Shown here piece by piece: positions 1 to 4,839 of a stretch of DNA of 7,881 bases; the stretch's first letter is position 1; each line of letters opens with the position of its first letter. The stretch comes from an uncultured Atopobiaceae bacterium. Its GTDB lineage: Bacteria; Actinomycetota; Coriobacteriia; Coriobacteriales; Atopobiaceae. Made by a program: the position numbers and the translations under genes. Location of the stretch: contig CAAGLU010000307.1 in assembly GCA_900770865.1 (NCBI GenBank), positions 1 through 7,881 of the forward strand, in the 5' to 3' direction. Below the pieces are notes generated by a model that saw only the letters and a list, made by a program, of their open reading frames with translations, did no database searches and was not told the DNA's origin.

Positions 1-935
1 ACCTTGCCACCTACGCCCTGTACATCTCACTCTTTACCACGCCTATCGAGAACATCCTCAACTTCACCGAGACCTTCCAGAAGGCCATCGCCGGCTTCCG
101 TCGCTTCAAGGAGATGGTCGACTCCCAGCCCGAGATCGAGGACGCCCCCGGCGCGCCGGCGCTCAAGGTGACCAAGGGCGCCATCTCCTACCACGACGTC
201 CACTTTGCGTACGACAGCGGGGACGGCGAGGGCACGGGCGAGAACCCCGAGGTCATCCGTGGCCTTAACCTGGACATTCGCCCCGGCGAGACCATTGCTC
301 TGGTGGGCGCGTCCGGAGGCGGCAAGTCCACCACCTGCGCGCTTCTCCCGCGCTTCTACGACGTGGACTCTGGCTCCATCACCATCGACGGGCAGGACGT
401 GCGCTTGGTCACCCAGCGAAGCCTGCGCGAGGCCATTGGCATTGTCCAGCAGGAGGTCTACCTCTTTGACGGGACCATCGCCGAGAACATTGCCTACGGC
501 AACCCGCGCGCGACCATGGCACAGATAGAGCAGGCTGCCGAGAAGGCCAACATCGCCGAGTTCATCGAGACGCTGCCCGACGGCTACGAGACCCAGGTGG
601 GGGAGAGGGGCACCCGCCTCTCGGGCGGGCAGAAGCAGCGCATTGCCATCGCGCGCGTCTTTCTCAAGGACCCGAAGATCCTCATCCTGGACGAGGCGAC
701 CTCTGCCTTGGACAACGAGTCCGAGCACGCGGTGCAGGAGTCTCTCGCCGAGCTCTCGCGCGGGCGCACGACCATCGTGATCGCGCACCGCCTCTCGACC
801 ATCAAGGACGCCGACGAAATCGCGACAATCGACGCCGGGCGCGTGGTCGAGCGCGGGACGCATGAGGAACTTCTCGCACGTGGCGGCACGTACGCGCGGT
901 ACTACCGCATGCAGTTCGAGGGCACGCGGGCGTAG
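1..935 (+). CDS. ABC exporter (ABCB-type, membrane domain fused to ATPase), 3' part
   Basis: The reading frame is open from the first base (first full codon at 3) to a TAG at 933-935, so the true start lies upstream. The first ~38 residues, including a TPIENILNFTE stretch, match the end of the last transmembrane helix and the linker of half-size ABC exporters. A full nucleotide-binding domain follows: A-loop tyrosine in VHFAYDS, Walker A GASGGGKST (codons 306-332), Q-loop VQQEVYLF, signature LSGGQKQR, Walker B ILILDEATSALD and H-loop VIAHRLST. All catalytic residues are present, so it should be active. A short acidic, Gly-rich insert (GDGEGTGEN) lies between the A-loop strand and the next strand. 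Family knowledge says it works as a homo- or heterodimer in the cytoplasmic membrane, exporting drugs, lipids or peptides; the substrate cannot be read. The partner half-transporter, if any, would be upstream. No intrinsic terminator with a T-run follows. Confidence 0.95.
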   Translation, partial: LATYALYISLFTTPIENILNFTETFQKAIAGFRRFKEMVDSQPEIEDAPGAPALKVTKGAISYHDVHFAYDSGDGEGTGENPEVIRGLNLDIRPGETIALVGASGGGKSTTCALLPRFYDVDSGSITIDGQDVRLVTQRSLREAIGIVQQEVYLFDGTIAENIAYGNPRATMAQIEQAAEKANIAEFIETLPDGYETQVGERGTRLSGGQKQRIAIARVFLKDPKILILDEATSALDNESEHAVQESLAELSRGRTTIVIAHRLSTIKDADEIATIDAGRVVERGTHEELLARGGTYARYYRMQFEGTRA

Positions 936-990
936 GGTTGCGCGTGGAGTGGCGGGGCGCGGCGGCGGCGAGCGGCAGTGGCCTTCTCGG

Positions 991-1067
991 CAATGCCGCG
1001 TGTTTTCGCCGGTTAGGGAAATTCCGGACGGTTAGGCCCCCCTAAATGGCGAAATGGCGCGGCATTG
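991..1067. repeat. Palindromic intergenic repeat, unit 1 (77 bp)
   Basis: The unit begins CAATGCCGCG (991-1000) and ends with its exact reverse complement CGCGGCATTG (1058-1067). The symmetry extends inward: 991-1017 against 1041-1067 match as an imperfect inverted repeat in about 22 of 27 positions, including a second block TTTCGCC/GGCGAAA. The centre holds GGAAATTCC (1017-1025) and a small TTAGG/CCTAA stem (1032-1036 with 1041-1045). It contains no plausible gene. As RNA or single-stranded DNA it would fold into a long hairpin. I do not recognise the family; REP/BIME-like or MITE-like elements are the closest concepts. No target-site duplication is visible. Confidence 0.8.
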
Positions 1068-1070
1068 CAG

Positions 1071-1147
1071 TAATGCCGCGGATTCCGAACGGTTAAGCCG
1101 CCCTAACCGTTCGAGAAATTCCTAAATGGCGAAATGGCGCGGCATTG
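1071..1147. repeat. Palindromic intergenic repeat, unit 2 (77 bp)
   Basis: This second unit is exactly the same length as unit 1 and is separated from it by CAG (1068-1070), giving an 80-base period. It begins TAATGCCGCG (1071-1080) and ends CGCGGCATTG (1138-1147). Its last 27 bases (1121-1147) are identical to 1041-1067. Its centre is a perfect 10-bp inverted repeat, CGAACGGTTA (1086-1095) with TAACCGTTCG (1104-1113), around an 8-base loop. The 25 bases 1082-1106 match 1021-1045 of unit 1 at 22 positions but sit at a different place within the unit. Where the units meet, CGCGGCATT (1058-1066) and AATGCCGCG (1072-1080) can also form a 9-bp hairpin. Confidence 0.8.
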
Positions 1148-1263
1148 AAGCGCGGATGACGGCAGCCCGCCTCCCGGCGCCACTCCGGCAACGGTGCCCA
1201 GTCCCTCTCCTCCCCAGCTTGTCCAACCCCCAGAGCCTTTGGCATCCAACAGGTGTCTGGTAT

Positions 1264-1292
1264 GCGACCAAGTTCACCCAAACGGGTAGAAT
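1264..1292 (+). promoter_or_regulatory. Candidate promoter of the DUF948/anti-sigma/sigma unit
   Basis: A -10-like TAGAAT (1287-1292; five of six matches to TATAAT) has a weak -35-like GCGACC (1264-1269, sharing only the GAC core) 17 bases upstream. Transcription would start near 1299, leaving a leader of about 63 bases. A short inverted repeat, ACCC-N4-GGGT (1276-1287), touches the -10 and could be an operator. The -10 is overlapped by GGGTAG, which resembles the GGGTA core of SigB-type promoters, but no GTTT-like -35 sits at the right distance. A housekeeping promoter is therefore the better reading. Confidence 0.4.
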
Positions 1293-1309
1293 GTCGGCGT
1301 ACGTGTGGT

Positions 1310-1344
1310 GCGTCGTGCCCCCAGGCTTTCCCGAGGGACGTCGC
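1310..1344 (+). promoter_or_regulatory. Interrupted hairpin in the leader of the sigma operon
   Basis: The 35 bases are nearly symmetric. GCG (1310-1312) pairs with CGC (1342-1344), CGT (1314-1316) with ACG (1338-1340), and CCC (1318-1320) with GGG (1335-1337), broken by one T-T mismatch and one bulged G. It ends six bases before the ribosome binding site AAGGGA (1350-1355). No T-run follows, so it is not a terminator. It could affect mRNA stability or translation starts, or be chance in GC-rich DNA. Confidence 0.3.
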
Positions 1345-1361
1345 AAGAGAAGGGACACAAG

Positions 1362-2000
1362 ATGAGTCCTCTGGACATCGCCCTCGTCGTGCTTGTCATC
1401 GTGGCCATCTGGGCTGTGGTCGAGCTCGCGCTCACCATCCGCAAGGCGCGAGCCTCTGTCGACGAGGTCACTACCTCGGCAAACGAGACCATCGCGCAGG
1501 TGCAGCCCATCATCGCCAAGGTCGACGGCATGGTCGACGACCTCGATCCCGCCATGAAGCAGGTCAACCCGCTCCTCGTCAAGGCTGGCGAGACCATCGA
1601 CGGCGCCACCCAGAGCCTCGATAGCCTCAACAGCATTCTGGGCGACGTTTCCACGGTCACGGGCACGGCCTCTGCCGTAACGGATACCGTGAGCAAGGGC
1701 GTTGCCGGTGCCGCCGGTGCCGTTGCCGGCGCAGTCTCCAAGCTCGTTGGCAAGGGCGAGGCGCCCCAGGCTCGCCTCGAGGATGCCGCAGGCAAGGATG
1801 GCGAGAGGGCCGAGGAGAACCCTGCGCCTGCCCAGCAGCGCGCTACCGCGTACGTGACCTACGCGCCGGTCGAGGCCGAGAAGCCCGCGCCCGCCGTGGA
1901 CCCCGAGCCCGCCGCAGAGAAGCAGCCCCACAAGCCCAAGCACGCCGCGCCCGTCTCCGCCTCAGAGACCGCGGCAGATGGCGAGGAGAACAATGCCTAG
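1362..2000 (+). CDS. Membrane-anchored DUF948-like protein (YtxG-like), 212 aa
   Basis: I chose the ATG at 1362 because AAGGGA lies six bases upstream and the protein then opens directly with its membrane segment. The upstream in-frame ATG at 1305 would add 19 unconvincing residues. Residues 3-26 form one hydrophobic helix, followed by positive IRKAR, so the rest probably lies in the cytoplasm. Residues 30-128 are an alpha-helical, coiled-coil-like region of the kind seen in DUF948 proteins (evenly spaced V/I/L, few prolines, Ala/Gly/Val repeats at 113-128). Residues 133-212 are a Pro/Ala/Glu/Lys-rich tail, probably disordered. The biochemical function of DUF948 is unknown. The Bacillus member YtxG is known as a general-stress protein, which fits the sigma genes here. 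It ends EENNA and overlaps the next gene by 8 bases. Confidence 0.75.
   Translation: MSPLDIALVVLVIVAIWAVVELALTIRKARASVDEVTTSANETIAQVQPIIAKVDGMVDDLDPAMKQVNPLLVKAGETIDGATQSLDSLNSILGDVSTVTGTASAVTDTVSKGVAGAAGAVAGAVSKLVGKGEAPQARLEDAAGKDGERAEENPAPAQQRATAYVTYAPVEAEKPAPAVDPEPAAEKQPHKPKHAAPVSASETAADGEENNA
1983..2000 (+). promoter_or_regulatory. RBS and 8-base stop/start overlap, DUF948 to anti-sigma
   Basis: GAGGAGAA (1983-1990) precedes an ATG at 1993. The start codon and the TAG stop of the upstream gene (1998-2000) share the sequence ATGCCTAG. This supports 1993 as the start rather than the in-frame ATG at 1978, which has no ribosome binding site. It implies translational coupling. Confidence 0.7.
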
Positions 2001-2385
2001 CACCAGTATCGTCAAGCTCAGCGTGCCCGCGGAGGCGCGCTTCGCCCGGGCGGTCCGCATGACCGCCTCCAACCTCGCCGTCTGCTGCGACATGAGCGTG
2101 GACGACGTCGAGGACGTGCGTATGGCGGCCGAGGAGGGCTTTGTCTACGCCTGCGCGACCAGGCCCACTACCTGCGACATCGTCTTTGGCCTTGCGCCGG
2201 ACGGCATGACCGCAGACTTCTCCCTGGGCGACGAGGACCCGGACGAGGCCACTGACCCCTCCGGCGAGCCTCAGCCTATCGACCTCGTTGAGGTGCTTCT
2301 CGGCGCCGTATGCGACGACTTTAGCATCTCGGAGGACGGCCGTACGCTGCACCTCTCCAAGCGGATGGACGTGCAGAATGCCTAG
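1993..2385 (+). CDS. RsbW-like anti-sigma factor (degenerate GHKL ATPase fold), 130 aa
   Basis: The length, and its place directly before a SigB/SigF-type sigma gene, fit the RsbW/SpoIIAB family, which binds its sigma factor and releases it when an anti-anti-sigma protein is available. The pattern DDVEDVRMAAEEGFVYAC (37-54) aligns with the N-box helix of RsbW, and the C-terminal block LVEVLLGAVCDDFSIS...GRTLHLSKRM (98-125) matches the usual end of the domain. Two features are unusual. The N-box Glu (E48) is kept, but the Asn four residues later, which normally holds Mg-ATP, is Tyr52 (codon 2146-2148). The region where DxGxG is expected reads DFSLGDEDPDE, followed by an acidic stretch. Kinase activity is therefore doubtful, and it may bind sigma without ATP-dependent phosphorylation. 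It has five cysteines, including the pair C31-C32. No anti-anti-sigma gene is in the window. The specific role as anti-sigma factor is inferred from fold and context. Confidence 0.75.
   Translation: MPSTSIVKLSVPAEARFARAVRMTASNLAVCCDMSVDDVEDVRMAAEEGFVYACATRPTTCDIVFGLAPDGMTADFSLGDEDPDEATDPSGEPQPIDLVEVLLGAVCDDFSISEDGRTLHLSKRMDVQNA
2378..2385 (+). other. 8-base stop/start overlap, anti-sigma to sigma
   Basis: The sigma gene starts at ATG 2378 inside the end of the anti-sigma gene (TAG 2383-2385), sharing ATGCCTAG exactly as at the previous junction. Only a weak purine run (GGATGGA, 2362-2368) is available as a ribosome binding site. Sigma translation therefore probably depends on ribosomes finishing the anti-sigma gene, a usual way to keep the pair in balance. 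Confidence 0.65.
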
Positions 2386-3295
2386 CGCTAGCACCACGAA
2401 CGCGCAGGAGACCGCGAACACACCAAACGTCGCAACTCAAGAGACCGAGGAGGCGCGCACTGCGCGCGAGGCCTCTGAGGCGCGTGCCGAGAGGGCCCGC
2501 CACCGCTCGCTCCACCGTACGCCAAAGGGCAAGGCGGCCTGGGACAAGGACCGCACGCGCGAGCTCTTCCGCCAGTACAAGGCTACTGGAGATCCCGAGG
2601 TCCGCGACCAGCTCATCGTGAGCCACCTCAACCTGGTCCGCTTCCTTGCCTCCAAGTTCAAGAACAGGGGAGAACCCCTGGACGACCTCATCCAGGTGGG
2701 CACCATCGGCCTCATCAAGGCCATCGACCGCTTCGACCCGTCGCGAGGCCTTGAGTTCACCACGTATGCCACGCCCACCATCTTGGGAGAGATCAAGCGT
2801 CACTTCCGCGATAAGGGCTGGTCGGTCCGTGTGCCCAGGCGTCTGCAGGAGCTCTCGGCCAAGGTCAACCAGGCAAACGACGAGCTCACCAACGAGCTTT
2901 CGCGCAGCCCCTCCGTCGAGGAGATCGCCAAGCGCGTGGGCGCGACCGTTGACGACGTCCTCGAGGCCATGGAGTCCTCGAGCGCCTACAGCTCCGTGCC
3001 GCTCGAAGGCGGCGGCTCCTCGGATGACGATGACGCACCCTCGGTCATCGACCACTACGCCACCGAGGACGAGAACCTCGCCGCCTCGGACGACCGCATC
3101 GTTCTCGAAGATGCCATCAGGGACTTCTCGCCGCGCGAGAAGGACGTCATCCGCATGCGCTTCTTCGAGGGCATGACGCAGGTCGAGATTGCCGAGCGCC
3201 TGGGCATCTCGCAGGTGCAGGTCTCGCGCCTCCTGCGTCGCACGCTACGCCGCGTTCAGGACAAGATCGACCCAGAGGGTCTCATGAGCAAGTAG
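2378..3295 (+). CDS. SigB/SigF-type alternative RNA polymerase sigma factor, 305 aa
   Basis: This is a group 3 sigma-70 family protein that directs RNA polymerase to a dedicated promoter set. Region 2 spans about residues 61-145, with the core-binding and -10 melting motifs DDLIQVGTIGLIKAIDRFDP (102-121) and FTTYATPTILGEIKRHFRD (127-145). Region 3 follows, from VRVPRRLQEL (150-159) to about 200. Region 4 (about 247-295) has the helix-turn-helix TQVEIAERLGISQVQVSRLL (267-286). The C-terminal half of the family signature is intact. Residues 1-57 form a charged extension rich in Ala, Glu and Arg, longer than in Bacillus SigB or SigF. The linker between regions 3 and 4 carries GGGSSDDDD (211-219). 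Coriobacteria are not known to sporulate, so a stress or envelope role is more likely than sporulation. The ATG at 2378 is preferred over an upstream ATG at 2288, which lies deep inside the anti-sigma gene. Confidence 0.92.
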   Translation: MPSASTTNAQETANTPNVATQETEEARTAREASEARAERARHRSLHRTPKGKAAWDKDRTRELFRQYKATGDPEVRDQLIVSHLNLVRFLASKFKNRGEPLDDLIQVGTIGLIKAIDRFDPSRGLEFTTYATPTILGEIKRHFRDKGWSVRVPRRLQELSAKVNQANDELTNELSRSPSVEEIAKRVGATVDDVLEAMESSSAYSSVPLEGGGSSDDDDAPSVIDHYATEDENLAASDDRIVLEDAIRDFSPREKDVIRMRFFEGMTQVEIAERLGISQVQVSRLLRRTLRRVQDKIDPEGLMSK

Positions 3296-3304
3296 CGCCA
3301 CGTG

Positions 3305-3337
3305 CGGCGCCGGGGCTGCGGCTCCGGCGCCGTTTTT
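3305..3337 (+). terminator. Intrinsic terminator after the sigma gene
   Basis: A 12-base arm (3305-3316) pairs with 3321-3332 through nine perfect CGGCGCCGG/CCGGCGCCG pairs, then one G-T and two G-C pairs, closed by the loop TGCG. A run of five T follows directly (3333-3337). It begins 9 bases after the sigma stop codon and separates the sigma unit from the alaS unit. Confidence 0.9.
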
Positions 3338-3397
3338 GTGTGCGACGCGACGCAACTGCCGCCCATACCGTGCCGCCAACGGCCAATGCCCCCACCT

Positions 3398-3406
3398 TGC
3401 TACAAT
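3398..3406 (+). promoter_or_regulatory. Extended -10 promoter of the AI-2E/alaS/ruvX unit
   Basis: TGC-TACAAT gives an extended -10 element: TG one base before a hexamer that matches TATAAT at five of six positions. No good -35 hexamer lies 17 bases upstream (3378-3383 reads AACGGC), which is typical of extended -10 promoters. Transcription would begin near 3413, giving a leader of about 23 bases with little room for a riboswitch or T-box. Confidence 0.6.
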
Positions 3407-3421
3407 GAGGTGCTTTTCAAC

Positions 3422-3438
3422 GAGGGGAGTTGCCGGTG
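3422..3438 (+). promoter_or_regulatory. RBS that decides a GTG start at 3436
   Basis: GAGGGGAG (3422-3429) directly abuts a TTG at 3430, which leaves no room for a start there. The in-frame GTG at 3436 is 6 bases from the purine run and is the better start. Confidence 0.65.
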
Positions 3439-4839
3439 GGGAACAAGGACGCTGACGAGAAGTACGTCATCTGGCGCAGGCGCCTGGTGGTCGCCTGGGC
3501 AATCGTAGGCGTCATTGCGGTCTTCGTCCTTGCGGTGCGGGGCCTCTCGATGATTGGCGCTGCCGTCGAGCTGCTGCTCATGGGTATCATCATCGGCTTC
3601 ATCTGCAGCCCCATCACCAACGCGCTCGAGGACCGCCGCGTTCCCCGTGCGCTTGCCGCGCTTGTCTCGCTACTTGTGGTGCTGGCGGTTCTCGCCGCCG
3701 TCATCGTGGTTCTCGGTGGCACCTTTGTGCAGCAGTCTGTCGAGGTGCTTCGCCAGGTGCCCACCTACGTGCGCAGCGTGCAGGACGCCCTCTCCAGCTT
3801 CTGGGAGAGCTACGGCACCTCTGATAACGAGCAGCTGCAGAACATGGTCAACTCTGTTGTCCAGACCGTCTCGTCTGCCGGCAGCTCCATGGCCTCAGAC
3901 ACCGTGCGCCAGCTCTCGAACGGCGCCGTCTCGGGGCTCTTCGACACCGTTGACAACCTCGTGAACTTCTTCCTTGCGCTCATCCTTGCGTACTGGTTTG
4001 CCAAGGACTACCCCGTGATCGTGCGCGAGCTTGCCATGATCGCCGGCCCTTCTCGCAAGGACGACATGACGCTGCTTCTTGCCGTCATGAGTCGCTCCAT
4101 GGGCGGCTACATGCGCGGGCAGCTCATCTGCTCGTTCATCAACGGCATTGCCGTGTGGCTGGGGCTGGCGCTTCTCGGCCACCCCTACGCTGGCCTCATT
4201 GCCATCATCACGTTCTTCATGCACTTTGTGCCCGTGATCGGCCCCTTTGTCTCGGCGGCACTCGCCACGCTGCTCGCCCTCTTCGAGAGCCCCTGGCACG
4301 CGCTCTGGTCGCTCGTGGTGATGGTGGTCGCGGCCAACGTGACGGACAACGTCATCTCGCCGCTCATCATGCGCTCGGCTGTCAAGATCCATCCTGTCCT
4401 CTCCATTGTGGGCATCGTGATTGGCAACTGCCTGGGCGGGATTGTGGGCATGGTCCTCGCCATCCCGCTCACGGCGGCCATCCGCGGCGTCTTTGTCTAC
4501 TACTTCGAGACGCGCACCAAGCGTCAGCTTGTCTCCGAGGACGGCGCGCTCTTCCAGAGCACACCGCACCAGGACGCCCAGGGCAATGTGGAGGCCGTCT
4601 ATGACGCCCTGGATGACGAGAAGTTCTTCGAGAGCACGCGCCTTGTGACCTCCTCTGCGTGGTCTCGTGCGCGCAAGGCTACAAATACCGCAAGTAATGA
4701 CGATGAAAACGCTGTGTACACGGCCGATATGAGTAAAAATAGGAACGTTGCAACCAACAAGCAGGACGGCGACGACACCAGCCCGGCGGCCAAGGCTCCG
4801 GCGTCGTCCACAGACGAGGAGAGACATGAGCGCGTCTGA
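3436..4839 (+). CDS. AI-2E-family transporter (YrrI-like membrane protein), 467 aa
   Basis: This is a polytopic cytoplasmic-membrane protein of the AI-2E transporter family (PF01594-type). A positively charged start (EKYVIWRRR) leads into two hydrophobic helices, then LEDRRVPR and a third helix. A long polar Ser/Gln-rich stretch (about 100-165) follows, then four to five more helices up to about residue 355. Family hallmarks are PVIGPF (266-271), the DN pair at 304-305 followed by ISPLIM, and IHPVLSIVGIVIG with the Gly-rich GGIVGMVLAIPLTA. Members have been linked to autoinducer export or Na+/H+ exchange; the substrate here cannot be told. Residues 358-467 are a long polar cytoplasmic tail, likely disordered, whose codons around 4681-4760 are unusually AT-rich. 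The gene overlaps alaS by 14 bases. A yrrI-alaS neighbourhood is also known in Bacillus subtilis. Confidence 0.88.
   Translation: MGNKDADEKYVIWRRRLVVAWAIVGVIAVFVLAVRGLSMIGAAVELLLMGIIIGFICSPITNALEDRRVPRALAALVSLLVVLAVLAAVIVVLGGTFVQQSVEVLRQVPTYVRSVQDALSSFWESYGTSDNEQLQNMVNSVVQTVSSAGSSMASDTVRQLSNGAVSGLFDTVDNLVNFFLALILAYWFAKDYPVIVRELAMIAGPSRKDDMTLLLAVMSRSMGGYMRGQLICSFINGIAVWLGLALLGHPYAGLIAIITFFMHFVPVIGPFVSAALATLLALFESPWHALWSLVVMVVAANVTDNVISPLIMRSAVKIHPVLSIVGIVIGNCLGGIVGMVLAIPLTAAIRGVFVYYFETRTKRQLVSEDGALFQSTPHQDAQGNVEAVYDALDDEKFFESTRLVTSSAWSRARKATNTASNDDENAVYTADMSKNRNVATNKQDGDDTSPAAKAPASSTDEERHERV
4681..4760 (+). other. AT-rich island within the AI-2E gene, upstream of alaS
   Basis: About 33 of 80 bases are G or C (41%), far below the surrounding coding sequence. 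It remains in frame as part of the polar tail (for example TNTASNDDENAVYTADMSKN) but uses codons rare elsewhere in the window (AGT, AAT, AAA, AGG, GAA). It ends about 65 bases before the alaS start. TGTACA (4715-4720) and TAAAAAT (4734-4740) are suggestive but too closely spaced for a standard promoter. It may be an internal control region or simply a fast-evolving tail. Confidence 0.45.

Noticed and set aside
936..990. Terminator for the ABC exporter
   Set aside because: The stretch is GC-rich but has no clean stem followed by a T-run; the downstream repeat hairpins also lack one.
991..1147. Possible CRISPR array
   Set aside because: There are only two units. Each is itself palindromic over 77 bases, with a 3-base gap instead of spacers, and there are no cas genes nearby.
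1253..1289. SigB-type promoter (GTTT...GGGTAT) controlling its own operon
   Set aside because: GGGTAG is present at 1284-1289, but no GTTT-like element lies 12-15 bases upstream; the nearest GTGT at 1253 is too far. It is kept only as a remark.
1122..1943. Minus-strand open frame opposite the DUF948 gene and repeat unit 2
   Set aside because: It has biased Gly/Arg/His-rich composition and no recognisable motif, and it runs through the palindromic repeat, so it is a composition shadow.
3430..3435. TTG start for the AI-2E gene
   Set aside because: The purine-rich ribosome binding site directly abuts the TTG, leaving no spacing. The GTG six bases later fits properly.
3407..3435. T-box or other riboswitch for alaS
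   Set aside because: The leader after the likely promoter is only about 23 bases, and alaS itself has no untranslated leader because it overlaps the upstream gene. No T-box sequence is seen.
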